DNA from: Draconibacterium orientale
Lineage (GTDB): Bacteria; Bacteroidota; Bacteroidia; Bacteroidales; JAIFNL01
NCBI GenBank assembly: GCA_022729915.1
Contig: DZBP01000006.1
Location: 1 to 35,964 of the forward strand
Length of the DNA stretch: 35,964 nucleotides
Direction: 5' to 3'
The notes beneath the pieces are model-generated. The model searched no databases. It was not told the origin of the DNA and worked only from the letters and a program-made list of their open reading frames with translations. Shown here piece after piece: positions 1-7,793 of the stretch (positions within the stretch are counted from its first letter, which is position 1; each line of letters begins with the position of its first letter). Made by a program: the position numbers and the translations under genes.

Positions 1-59
1 ATTAATAATTAATAATTAATAATTAATAATTAATAATTAATAATTAATAATTAATAATT
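1..59. repeat. Heptamer tandem repeat (ATTAATA)n at window edge
   Basis: Eight perfect copies of the 7-bp unit ATTAATA plus a partial copy (ATT) fill positions 1-59 and stop at a C at position 60. The array runs off the left edge, so its full length is unknown. It is intergenic, about 110 bp upstream of rarA. Each unit carries TAA or TAAT in most frames, so it cannot encode protein. Such pure arrays usually arise by slipped-strand replication. Confidence 0.95.
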
Positions 60-172
60 CATATTCTAAATTTTTCTTAATTTTGCCAAATAAACGCCCT
101 TAAATAAAGAACAAAAAATAGCAAAAGATAACTTATTTATATTTTAGTACTCTTGCTAAAAAAAATAAAGAA

Positions 173-1444
173 ATGAACGAACCACTAGCAGAAAGATTAA
201 GACCCAGAACTTTAGACAATTACATTGGTCAAACTCACCTTGTTGGAAAAGGTGCAGTTTTGCGCAACATGATAGAAAGCGGTCGCATTTCGTCGTTCAT
301 TCTTTGGGGACCTCCGGGAGTTGGAAAAACTACGTTAGCTCAAATAATAGCAAATACTTTAGATAGAGCATTTTACACACTCAGTGCTATCAATTCGGGT
401 GTAAAAGACATCAGAGAAATGATTGAAAAAGCGCAAAAACAAAAATTTTTCAACAAACCCAATCCAATATTGTTTATTGACGAAATTCATCGATTCAGCA
501 AATCGCAACAAGATTCGCTTTTGGGTGCGGTGGAAAAAGGAATTGTTACGCTTATAGGTGCAACTACCGAAAATCCAAGTTTTGAAGTTATTTCTCCCCT
601 ACTCTCTCGCTGCCAAGTTTACGTACTCAAGCATTTGGAAAAGAAAGACTTAGTAAAATTGCTCACCTACGCACTCGAAACCGATTTTCAGCTCAAAGAC
701 CGAAAAATAGAACTCAAAGAATACGAAGCACTATTACAACATTCAGGCGGCGATGCTCGCAAATTACTGAATTTATTAGAGTTAGTAATTAATTCGGACG
801 AAAACCAAGAAATAGTGATAACCAACGAGTTGGTAAAAGAACGATTGCAAAAGAATTTGGCGCTTTACGACAAAGATGGCGAATTGCACTATGATATTAT
901 TTCGGCTTTCATCAAATCTGTGCGAGGAAGCGACCCAAACGGCGCAATTTATTGGCTCGCACGCATGGTAGAAGGCGGCGAAGACCCCAAATTTATAGCT
1001 CGCCGATTGCTCATTTTAGCCGCCGAAGACATTGGTTTGGCAAATCCAAATGCACTGCTTTTGGCTAATAATTGCTTTTCGGCAGTAGAACGAATTGGTT
1101 TTCCCGAAGGTAGAATTGTGCTAGCCGAAACAACAATTTATTTAGCTAATTCGCCTAAAAGTAATTCGGCATATTCAGCAATTGGTGCAGCACAAAAAAT
1201 AGTTCAACAAACCGGCAATTTGCTGGTTCCACTTCATCTACGCAATGCGCCTACCAAATTGATGCGCGAATTGGGCTATGGCAACGATTACAAATATGCT
1301 CATGCTTACGAAGGTAATTTTGTTGATATAGAGTTCCTTCCACAAGAAATTTCGGGAACAAAACTCTACGAACCACAAAATAACCCTACAGAAAACAAAG
1401 CAACCGAGCAACTTCGTATTAAATGGAAAAAATATAAATACTGA
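173..1444 (+). CDS. rarA: Replication-associated recombination protein A (RarA/MgsA), AAA+ ATPase
   Basis: The protein is 423 residues, close to the usual RarA length. RarA (MgsA, YcaJ; Mgs1/WRNIP1 in eukaryotes) is a clamp-loader-like AAA+ ATPase that acts at stalled replication forks. The sequence shows Walker A GPPGVGKT at residues 46-53, Walker B LFIDEIHRF at 100-108, sensor 1 GATTENPSF at 129-137 and an SRC arginine-finger-type motif near 145. The C-terminal half has the family's tetramerisation region (AAEDIGLANP; LRNAPTKLMRELGYG; YAHAY). The start is an ATG with an A-rich upstream region, as is usual where Shine-Dalgarno sites are rare. No good TAnnTTTG promoter was found upstream; TATATTTT at 138-145 is only a near match without a partner box. 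It is a cytoplasmic protein and appears monocistronic. Confidence 0.95.
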   Translation: MNEPLAERLRPRTLDNYIGQTHLVGKGAVLRNMIESGRISSFILWGPPGVGKTTLAQIIANTLDRAFYTLSAINSGVKDIREMIEKAQKQKFFNKPNPILFIDEIHRFSKSQQDSLLGAVEKGIVTLIGATTENPSFEVISPLLSRCQVYVLKHLEKKDLVKLLTYALETDFQLKDRKIELKEYEALLQHSGGDARKLLNLLELVINSDENQEIVITNELVKERLQKNLALYDKDGELHYDIISAFIKSVRGSDPNGAIYWLARMVEGGEDPKFIARRLLILAAEDIGLANPNALLLANNCFSAVERIGFPEGRIVLAETTIYLANSPKSNSAYSAIGAAQKIVQQTGNLLVPLHLRNAPTKLMRELGYGNDYKYAHAYEGNFVDIEFLPQEISGTKLYEPQNNPTENKATEQLRIKWKKYKY

Positions 1445-1621
1445 AAGAAAAAGCACGTAAAAAAAGCCATGTTATTTTTCAATAAAAAAACACAAAGCGA
1501 AAACAAAATATCCGTGTTAATTTATTTGAAACAATAAATTTTGTAACCAAATAAGTTTTAAGCAATTACCAAAATAAACCATACAAATAGTTTTGATTCA
1601 GAAGATAAAAGCAAAAATAAA

Positions 1622-1651
1622 TTTGTAAATGCAAATTTTTGATTATCTTTG
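1622..1651 (+). promoter_or_regulatory. Bacteroidota-type promoter for the DEDDh exonuclease gene
   Basis: TTTG at 1622-1625 is followed after 18 nt by TATCTTTG at 1644-1651, a full match to the -7 consensus TAnnTTTG at the expected spacing. Transcription would start near 1658, giving a leader of about 45 nt before the ATG at 1704. This is the clearest promoter in the window. Confidence 0.7.
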
Positions 1652-1703
1652 TTTTTAAGAAAATTGAAGAAATTCAAACCACAATAACTTATAACAGAAA
1701 CAA

Positions 1704-2276
1704 ATGTACTTATTTTTTGATACAGAAACCACAGGCTTGCCCAAAGACTATAAAGCTCCTGCAAGCGATACCGACAATTGGCCCCGAATGGTACAAATAG
1801 CTTGGCAAATCTACAATAAGGACAGCGAATTAGTTGAAAGTGAAGTATTTATCATAAAACCCGAAGGTTTTGAAATTCCGGCAGAAGCCGCCAAAGTTCA
1901 TGGAATTACAACTGAAATAGCTACAATAAAAGGTGTTGATTTAGAAGAAACACTCAATAAATTTAGAGAAGCAATGATGAAATCGGATTTTTTGGTTGCA
2001 CACAACATTAGCTTCGACGAAAAAATAGTGGGTGCTGAATTTATCCGAAAAAATATTGCCCGAATGCCAAAAAAGATTATTCGCATTGATACAATGGTCG
2101 AATCAACCGATTATTGCAAAATACCCGGAAAATTTGGGTACAAATGGCCTAATCTAACCGAACTTCACGTAAAACTTTTTGGAAAAGCATTTCAAGGCGC
2201 TCACGATGCGCTTGCCGATGTAATTGCTTGTTCGAAATGCTTTTTTGAACTTAAAAAATTGGGTGTTATAAAATAA
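1704..2276 (+). CDS. DEDDh-family 3'-5' exonuclease (DNA polymerase III epsilon-like)
   Basis: The 190-residue protein is a single RNase T/DnaQ-type exonuclease domain. Motif I is FDTETTG with D6 and E8, motif II is VAHNISFDEKI with D105, and motif III is GAHDALADV with H167 and D172. The five-residue HxxxxD spacing defines the DEDDh subgroup, which uses two metal ions to remove nucleotides from 3' ends. The domain makes up almost the whole protein. It could be a stand-alone proofreading-type or RNase T/Exo X-like nuclease; the replicative epsilon subunit cannot be distinguished from these by sequence alone. Two cysteines follow motif III (ACSKC). It has its own promoter at 1622-1651 and ends in a terminator shared with the convergent anti-sigma gene. 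Confidence 0.9.
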   Translation: MYLFFDTETTGLPKDYKAPASDTDNWPRMVQIAWQIYNKDSELVESEVFIIKPEGFEIPAEAAKVHGITTEIATIKGVDLEETLNKFREAMMKSDFLVAHNISFDEKIVGAEFIRKNIARMPKKIIRIDTMVESTDYCKIPGKFGYKWPNLTELHVKLFGKAFQGAHDALADVIACSKCFFELKKLGVIK

Positions 2277-2306
2277 AAAAAGCTGTAAAAAAATACAGCT
2301 TTTTTT
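2275..2306. terminator. Bidirectional rho-independent terminator
   Basis: AGCTGTA (2281-2287) and TACAGCT (2294-2300) form a perfect stem around a 6-nt A loop. The stem is extended by an A-tract at 2275-2280 pairing with a T-tract at 2301-2306. It serves the plus-strand exonuclease gene and, read on the other strand, the convergent anti-sigma gene, whose stop codon (2305-2307) touches the hairpin. Confidence 0.85.
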
Positions 2307-3321
2307 ATTCCATTTTTTTAAGTTTTTGCTTTGCTTTCAATTGGTAGTCGTTCTTTTTTTCAGCTAAAGATTGTAAGATAATTTTTGCTTTGGGCAATTG
2401 ATTTAATTCAATGTAAACAAGAGATTTATACCAAAGAGTTTTAAAATATTCCTTGTTTTGAGTTTCAAATTTGAGTTGGTCTAAAATTTCTAAGGCTTTG
2501 TTGTAATTTTTATTATCGTATTGGTTAATCGCTTCTTTAAGTGACACTTCTATGTTTTTATCAACAGTTCGTTTACTTTTTTCAGAAGCATCATCACTTA
2601 CTAAAATTTCACTTTCTACAAGGTCATCAACTATTTTTTCTTCTTTTACGTTGTCTTCTTCTAAGTCTTCAAACATTGTAACTTCCACTCCCGCAGATTT
2701 TTTTTCACTTTCGTAATTAATTATATTTGAAGCAATTAAATTAGTAGTATCAATCGTGCTATTTATAATACTTTCATCGCTCAGCAGATTATCTTGGCTC
2801 GAGATTTCGGGTAATTGTATTTGCTTTTTAGTAAAAATGGTACCTTTAGTCATTTGGTCTTTTTTGTTGCTTTCAAACAAATTGTTAGAAGTAATCGTCT
2901 CACCATCAGAAATTTCTTCTGCCGATTTTTCAGCATAATCAGGCTGCGAAAGTGCTAACTCAGAATTAGAAACATCATTTTTTAGAACAAAAAAAACTGT
3001 AATACCAACTAAAACAAGAAGTAAAGCAGCAATAGAATATAAGGGTTTTATTTTCTTAAAAATAGTTATTTTTTTTTGCTTCGATTCTAAAACTTTTTTA
3101 TCAATTTGAGCATTCAAAATTGAAACTAATGAAATTAATTTTTCGGCATTTTCAATCTGAGAAAGTCCGTCCAATTCATCAAAACACATTTCACAATCAG
3201 CTAAATGCACTTCTACTTCACGTTTTTGTGCATCAGAGAGTTTACCGGCAATGTAATTTTGCATTGCTTCGTGCGATAAACAAACCGAGCTGGTTTTCAA
3301 TATGTTTTGATATTTGTTCAC
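2305..3321 (-). CDS. Transmembrane anti-sigma factor with zinc-finger (zf-HC2-like) domain and periplasmic TPR-like tail
   Basis: The 338-residue protein has an N-terminal zinc-binding anti-sigma domain: C14, H17, then HLADCEMC with H39, C43 and C46, matching the HxxxCxxC signature of the ZAS/zf-HC2 family. One membrane segment spans about 93-113, which puts residues 1-90 in the cytoplasm and 115-338 in the periplasm. The periplasmic part is low-complexity and acidic (about 120-255), then helical and TPR-like at about 265-338 (YDNKNYNKALEILDQL; YIELNQLPKAKIILQSL). It should sequester the ECF sigma encoded just upstream (19-bp gap) and release it on an envelope signal. The start codon is GTG; an in-frame TAA lies five codons upstream with no ATG between. 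Confidence 0.82.
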   Translation of the reverse strand: MNKYQNILKTSSVCLSHEAMQNYIAGKLSDAQKREVEVHLADCEMCFDELDGLSQIENAEKLISLVSILNAQIDKKVLESKQKKITIFKKIKPLYSIAALLLVLVGITVFFVLKNDVSNSELALSQPDYAEKSAEEISDGETITSNNLFESNKKDQMTKGTIFTKKQIQLPEISSQDNLLSDESIINSTIDTTNLIASNIINYESEKKSAGVEVTMFEDLEEDNVKEEKIVDDLVESEILVSDDASEKSKRTVDKNIEVSLKEAINQYDNKNYNKALEILDQLKFETQNKEYFKTLWYKSLVYIELNQLPKAKIILQSLAEKKNDYQLKAKQKLKKME

Positions 3322-3340
3322 AAAATTTAAATTTTAAAAT

Positions 3341-3961
3341 TCAACTCATTGAAACAAGTATAAATGAATTTTGTTCAAAAAACGAAAGAAAAAGCAGAAT
3401 AATGCCAATTTTTTGTAAATTTATTTTCAAATTACGCTTTCCATTCTGAATACAACTTTTTACTTTATTGAGATCAAAACCCGTAATTTCCACAACTTCT
3501 TTATACGATTTTTCCTTCAAATAAAACAGCTCAATACAAAGTTTCTGTTCACTATTCAATTGATTGATAGCATTTTCTAAGCTTATATATTTCTGTTCAT
3601 TTTCTTGTACGCTCGTATGATGCAAAAAAGTTTGATTTTCCATATCCGAAACCGAAAATTTTTCGAATTCGTGGTATTTTTTTTGAATTGTTTGATTTTG
3701 ACGCAATTGCTGAAGGCAAAAGTTTTTAGTTACAACATGTAGCCAAGATTTGAAATTTTCGATTTCATGCTTAAGTAAATCTTGCAAAAGTTTCTCAAAA
3801 ATCAGCATCACAGCTTCTTTGCTATCTTCTTGATTTTTAAGATATTTCATAGAAACTAAAAACACAAAACGAGTATAGCGTTTGTATAATTCGCCTACAA
3901 ACAAAGCGTCCTTGCTTTGTTTATAGTTGGAAATCAATTCATTATCGCTATACTCGTTCAA
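3341..3961 (-). CDS. ECF-type RNA polymerase sigma-70 factor
   Basis: The 206-residue protein has sigma region 2 at about residues 20-95 (LYKRYTRFVFLVSMKYL, then an acidic segment and FKSWLHVVTKNFCLQQLRQ). Region 4 lies at about 130-185, with a helix-turn-helix (SYKEVVEITGFDLNKVKSCI) followed by NGKRNLK. No region 3 is present, as expected for extracytoplasmic-function sigma factors. The start is TTG: an in-frame stop lies two codons upstream and the next ATG is inside region 2. After region 4 there is an unusual hydrophobic tail (GIILLFLSFF and more, about 20 residues). It sits 20 bp after the DUF4349 gene and 19 bp before its likely anti-sigma gene, so the three genes form one operon. Confidence 0.88.
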   Translation of the reverse strand: MNEYSDNELISNYKQSKDALFVGELYKRYTRFVFLVSMKYLKNQEDSKEAVMLIFEKLLQDLLKHEIENFKSWLHVVTKNFCLQQLRQNQTIQKKYHEFEKFSVSDMENQTFLHHTSVQENEQKYISLENAINQLNSEQKLCIELFYLKEKSYKEVVEITGFDLNKVKSCIQNGKRNLKINLQKIGIILLFLSFFEQNSFILVSMS

Positions 3962-3981
3962 AATTTATTCGATGAAAAAGG

Positions 3982-4845
3982 TTATAATTTTGCTTTCGAT
4001 ATTTTCCGTTTGTTTATTCTATTGATTATAAACCAAATAAAGCCAGCCATTAAAATTAAGAAGGGCCAAATATTTACCAAACCAACCAAAAACCAAACCA
4101 TATTTGTCCAACCATTCACAAAGCCTCGTGAAAATTCGGAGCCAAATCCTTTTTCAGATTCGTGGTATTCGTAAAATGTAATGTGTAAGGTGCTCAAGGA
4201 AGTTCTGTTTTCTAGAAATTTCAAGCGTCCTTCTGCCGATTCTATTTCTTCACGCAAAACTGCAATTTGCCGCTCCACCTCCATAATATCCGAAACGCTG
4301 TTGGCTTTTGTCAAAATCTGTAAATAACGCGCTTCGAGTTCTTTTTTGGTTTTTATACGAGTCTGAACGTCAAGAAATTCTTCTGTAACATCGGTTGCGT
4401 TGATGTCTTTGCTATCCAAATGTTCTACTCCGCTCACAATTTTATTGAGTAAATTGTCAAAATCAGCAAAAGGTACTCTAATGGTCATATTTTGCTGAAT
4501 TTTCTCAGGGTATTTATTCTCAGTATCAGCCGAAACATAAGCACCAAGATCCTTTACTACTTTATCAATTTTTTTGCGTGCTTCGAGAATATTGTTGGTT
4601 TCAAAACTAATACTTCCTTCCTTTATAATTTTTCGCTCAGTAACATTAATAGGCGTTGAGTTGGTTGAATTTGTTGCATTTGTAGAAGATTCTGCTTCGA
4701 TAGTTGCAGTTTCGTCAACTGCTGCTTCTTCGGTAGTTTCGTAACCATAATCGGCACTTTTCGATGCAACTCCAAGAGATTCAGAATCAGAACACGAGAA
4801 AAGAAAACCAGTAAAAAGAAGCAATAAAAAAAAGATATTTTTCAT
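3982..4845 (-). CDS. DUF4349-family lipoprotein
   Basis: The 287-residue protein starts at the ATG at 4845; a longer reading frame adds nine residues but spoils the signal peptide. A lipoprotein signal ends in LFSC with C18 as the lipidated cysteine. A low-complexity Thr/Glu/Asn linker follows. The DUF4349 core runs from about 75 to 225 (RKIIKEGSISFE, LGAYVSADTENKYPEK, MTIRVPFADFDNLL, DVTEEFLDVQTRIKTK, IMEVERQIAVLREEIE), including a predicted coiled coil, and a C-terminal membrane segment (WPFLILMAGFIWFIINR) follows. The molecular function of DUF4349 is unknown. As the first gene of a sigma/anti-sigma operon, it may be part of the envelope-stress circuit or its autoregulated output; that is inference. 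Confidence 0.85.
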   Translation of the reverse strand: MKNIFFLLLLFTGFLFSCSDSESLGVASKSADYGYETTEEAAVDETATIEAESSTNATNSTNSTPINVTERKIIKEGSISFETNNILEARKKIDKVVKDLGAYVSADTENKYPEKIQQNMTIRVPFADFDNLLNKIVSGVEHLDSKDINATDVTEEFLDVQTRIKTKKELEARYLQILTKANSVSDIMEVERQIAVLREEIESAEGRLKFLENRTSLSTLHITFYEYHESEKGFGSEFSRGFVNGWTNMVWFLVGLVNIWPFLILMAGFIWFIINRINKRKISKAKL

Positions 4846-4892
4846 AACAACAAGATTTGAATAAATACTCAAGAAAATTAACTCCTAAGTTA

Positions 4893-4900
4893 CAAAATTA
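4893..4900 (-). promoter_or_regulatory. Candidate -7 element (TAATTTTG) for the DUF4349-sigma-anti-sigma operon
   Basis: Read on the minus strand, 4900-4893 is TAATTTTG, a full TAnnTTTG match about 48 nt upstream of the ATG at 4845. No clear TTTG was found at the expected distance upstream, where the MFS terminator lies, so the call rests on one box. An operon driven by its own ECF sigma could also lack the housekeeping -33 box. Confidence 0.4.
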
Positions 4901-4910
4901 GATTCAAAAA

Positions 4911-4944
4911 AAAAACTTTTAGCCATAAAAAACTAAAAGTTTTT
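4911..4944 (-). terminator. Rho-independent terminator after the MFS transporter gene
   Basis: A perfect 12-bp stem (AAAAACTTTTAG at 4911-4922 with CTAAAAGTTTTT at 4933-4944) encloses a 10-nt loop. On the minus strand it lies 24 nt past the MFS stop codon and runs straight into a long T tract (4911-4906). It separates the MFS gene from the DUF4349 operon. Confidence 0.8.
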
Positions 4945-4967
4945 CTAAAAAGATTTCATCAAATAGT

Positions 4968-6422
4968 TTATTTTTTCATATTTGGCAATTCCAAACCGTA
5001 ACCTTTAATTCTATCATCGCGTTTCAATAAGTATGCAAATAAAAGAGACAGTATGGTTAAAACAATGAAAATCATCCATGTTTGAGTATAATCCCAAGCT
5101 ATACTATTTTCAATTTTATACAAATCCATTTTCTCTGCAATTTGCTCGTTGGTTAATCCCAAAGCTTCAAAACCTTTTCTGGCTTCGTCTAGTTTTGCAA
5201 CAATTTCTGGGTTGGTAAGGTCGAGAACTTTTCCAAGCAAAGTTGGGATTGCCAATAATCCAATATTTTGTACCCAAAATATTAAAGCATAAGCAGTACC
5301 GAGTTGTTTTTCGGGTATAATTTTAGGAACGGAAGCCCACATTGCCGAAGGGACTAATGAAAAAGCAACTCCTAAAAATGCAATTGAAATAAGAGCAAAA
5401 ACAATGTTGGTAAGTCCTGGAATCCAAAGAATTAAGTGAGCAACAATTATCAAAGCTGCGCCTAAATACATAATTGATGCGCCCTTGCCTTTTTTGTCGT
5501 ATAAATTTCCAAAAATAGGAGTTAAAGCAATTGTAAATAAAGGAATTAGCCCAACAACAAATCCAGCCCACTTTTCAGGAACACCAAATTTATTCACCAT
5601 CAAATCAGGTCCAAATTTATAAAACGGAAAAACGGCAGAGTAAAATAAAACACAAAGCAAAGCAACATACCAAAATCCGCTATTGCTAAGAATAAATCCA
5701 ATATCTTTTACCTGAAATTTTTCATCATCGCCAAGAGCATCAGTTTCGGCTTGCAATTGTTTATCAAGCTTTACATCAAAGAAATAATAGATAATAAAAG
5801 TAATCAATCCTATAAAAATCATTATCACACCAAGCATAACATTTACCGGAATAGAAAAACGGATCACCACAAGCGGCGCAGCCCACATTGCAATAAATGA
5901 ACCCAAACGTGCAAAAGCCATTTCCATACCCATTGCCAGAGCCATCTCTTTGCCTTTGAACCACTTAACAATAATTTTTGAAACAGTAATACCGGCATAT
6001 TCAGTTCCAACACCAAAAATAGCATAGCCAATTCCAGCTACAATAACTTGTGTTTTAAAAGTATAACCCAAAATAGACATCACCAAACTTGGGTCGATGT
6101 AATTAAATGAATACCACTTAATTAAACCACCAATTAATGAAATTAAAGTTGCTAAAATTGCTGAAATCCGAACTCCAATTTTATCGAGCAAAATTCCAAC
6201 AAAAACAAGCATAAAAATAAATACATTTAACCAACCGTAAGCTCCTGTAACTAGCCCAAAATCAGAGCTAGACCAGCCGTAAGCTTTTTCCAACATAGGT
6301 TTTAAAGGCGAAATAATTTCTTGAAATAAATAGGCTGTTAGCATCGAAAATGCAACAATTACTAAGATAAACCACCTCAATTTGGGGTTGTCTCTCAACT
6401 TTTTTTCAATTTGTTGTGTCAT
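4968..6422 (-). CDS. Major facilitator superfamily transporter
   Basis: The protein is 484 residues from the ATG at 6422. A TTG at 6497 would add 25 residues but overlap the sbcD coding end, so it is less likely. About 12 hydrophobic segments are visible. The loop between segments 2 and 3 holds the MFS signature as GILLDKIGVRISA, and a related loop after segment 8 reads LYDKKGKGAS. The central cytoplasmic loop (about 215-240) is charged. An extended loop of about 45 residues with helical character separates the last two segments (LTNPEIVAKL, then LGLTNEQIAEKMDLY). It loosely resembles OFA-type organic-acid antiporters, but the substrate cannot be told. It sits 49 bp downstream of sbcD on the same strand and ends in a strong terminator. 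Confidence 0.85.
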   Translation of the reverse strand: MTQQIEKKLRDNPKLRWFILVIVAFSMLTAYLFQEIISPLKPMLEKAYGWSSSDFGLVTGAYGWLNVFIFMLVFVGILLDKIGVRISAILATLISLIGGLIKWYSFNYIDPSLVMSILGYTFKTQVIVAGIGYAIFGVGTEYAGITVSKIIVKWFKGKEMALAMGMEMAFARLGSFIAMWAAPLVVIRFSIPVNVMLGVIMIFIGLITFIIYYFFDVKLDKQLQAETDALGDDEKFQVKDIGFILSNSGFWYVALLCVLFYSAVFPFYKFGPDLMVNKFGVPEKWAGFVVGLIPLFTIALTPIFGNLYDKKGKGASIMYLGAALIIVAHLILWIPGLTNIVFALISIAFLGVAFSLVPSAMWASVPKIIPEKQLGTAYALIFWVQNIGLLAIPTLLGKVLDLTNPEIVAKLDEARKGFEALGLTNEQIAEKMDLYKIENSIAWDYTQTWMIFIVLTILSLLFAYLLKRDDRIKGYGLELPNMKK

Positions 6423-6471
6423 TTTAATAGTTTTAATTTTATAAAAGTTAGTTATAAAAAAATATAATAAT

Positions 6472-7677
6472 TTATTCGTAATTTTCAATTTGCTCAACTA
6501 ATTCCTTAAAAATCAATTTAAGTTCCTCTTTATCAAAAACTTCCTGTTCTTGCATCATATTTTCAAACACATCGAGCACATCTATATCGGCAATGCTTTT
6601 GGTTGAATCGAAAAAAGAAGTTATTTCAGTTAATTGTTCGGCAAAACTAATATTAAATTTCAATATTTCAATATGTTTTAAATCAGCTTTTAGCTCCTCA
6701 AAAGCAGAATTTATAGAATGGTCAATTTTGGGTTCAAGAATAAAAACTTCGAGCCAATCAGCTAATTTACTGTAATTTAAATAATTTGCAAGCAATTGTT
6801 TTACTTCTTCAAAACTACCTTTAATGCTCAATAATTTACGAAATTGAGGTATTTCAAGCGTGTGAATATTTTTAAAATTCGCAGAAATTTCGAGCAATAA
6901 CACACTTTTAACATCATTTTGTTCGCTAAAACTTAAAGGAATTGGGGAACCAGAGTAGCGAATAAATTCATTTTTGGCTACTTTTTGTGGTTTATGAATA
7001 TGCCCAAGTGCCAAATAATCGAAAGAATACAAAATATTTTCAGCTTCTACACTGCCCAAATTTCCAATGTAAATTTCGCGCTCACTATCTGATTTTGAGA
7101 CTCCTGAGGTAAAAAGATGTCCGGTAGCAATTACCGGAATTCCTTGTTGTTTGTATTTGAATGTAAGTTCGGAAAGTTCTTTGTAATGATTTGAAATTCC
7201 TGATTTTATCGAATTAGCTTTGTCTTCAAAGCTCTCGCCTTCTGTAGATTTTCTAATGTCGCTATCGCGCAAAAAAGGAACAGCACAAACTATTAGTTCA
7301 ATTTTTCCGTCAATTTCAATTTCGATAATTTGGTCTTTCAAATCGTTGGAAATTCCACCAACTATATGAATATTAAGAAATTGAAGTATTTCCTTCGGCG
7401 CATTGAGCGTACTTGGTGAGTCGTGATTGCCTCCAACGATAATAATATTTTTACAGTAACTTTGTGATATTTGATATAAAGTTCTGTAATAGAGCTTCAA
7501 AGCTTGGTTTGAAGGAAAGGCAACATCAAAAATATCGCCAGCAACAATCAGTAAATCAACCTTTTGCACGTTTATTTGTTCAATTAACCAATCAAAAAAA
7601 AGTGTATGCTCTTCGTCTCTAAAATTATTGTACAATCGCTGTCCAATGTGCCAATCTGAAGTGTGCAAAAGTTTCAT
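6472..7677 (-). CDS. sbcD: Nuclease SbcCD subunit D (Mre11-type exonuclease)
   Basis: The 401-residue protein starts at the ATG at 7677 (MKLLHTSDWHIG), the classic SbcD N-terminus. Calcineurin-like metallophosphoesterase motifs are present in order: SDWH (D8, H10), GDIFD (D48), GGNHDS (N84, H85, D86), then GHLF and GHIHKP. The C-terminal part matches the capping domain in position and length. SbcD with SbcC forms an ATP-dependent double-strand exonuclease and hairpin endonuclease that handles inverted repeats and DNA ends. SbcC is usually the next gene, but here the next gene downstream is an MFS transporter. The intergenic stretch upstream (7678-7793) contains a weak TAGTTTTT near 7720 and no strong promoter. 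Confidence 0.93.
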   Translation of the reverse strand: MKLLHTSDWHIGQRLYNNFRDEEHTLFFDWLIEQINVQKVDLLIVAGDIFDVAFPSNQALKLYYRTLYQISQSYCKNIIIVGGNHDSPSTLNAPKEILQFLNIHIVGGISNDLKDQIIEIEIDGKIELIVCAVPFLRDSDIRKSTEGESFEDKANSIKSGISNHYKELSELTFKYKQQGIPVIATGHLFTSGVSKSDSEREIYIGNLGSVEAENILYSFDYLALGHIHKPQKVAKNEFIRYSGSPIPLSFSEQNDVKSVLLLEISANFKNIHTLEIPQFRKLLSIKGSFEEVKQLLANYLNYSKLADWLEVFILEPKIDHSINSAFEELKADLKHIEILKFNISFAEQLTEITSFFDSTKSIADIDVLDVFENMMQEQEVFDKEELKLIFKELVEQIENYE

Positions 7678-7793
7678 AAACAATTAATTTAAAATTAGTT
7701 ACCAATTTATCTCCAAAAACTAAAAAAAATTAAGGATTTTGAAACAAAAAATGAACCAAAATCCAAATTCAAAATTCAAGAATTTATACCTTT

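Noticed and set aside
1-59. CRISPR-like array
   Set aside because: Units are 7 bp and contiguous with no spacers, so it is a simple tandem repeat.
1238-1456. 72-codon minus-strand open frame, hydrophobic
   Set aside because: Mostly antisense to the rarA C-terminus; hydrophobicity comes from the complement of Lys/Asn-rich codons.
1501-1560. Imperfect inverted repeat GTTAATTTATT ... AATAAATTTTGTAAC as a terminator after rarA
   Set aside because: The stem needs a bulge and has no good T tract; too weak to call.
3120-3449. 109-codon plus-strand open frame across the sigma/anti-sigma junction
   Set aside because: It is antisense to two well-supported genes, with no domain, signal or promoter.
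6423-6497. Longer MFS start at TTG 6497
   Set aside because: It would overlap the sbcD coding end and add a non-conserved N-terminus; ATG 6422 fits the family.
7764-7785. AAATTC/GAATTT hairpin after the tricorn gene
   Set aside because: Only 6 AT-rich base pairs with a loop of about 10 nt; likely by chance in such AT-rich DNA.
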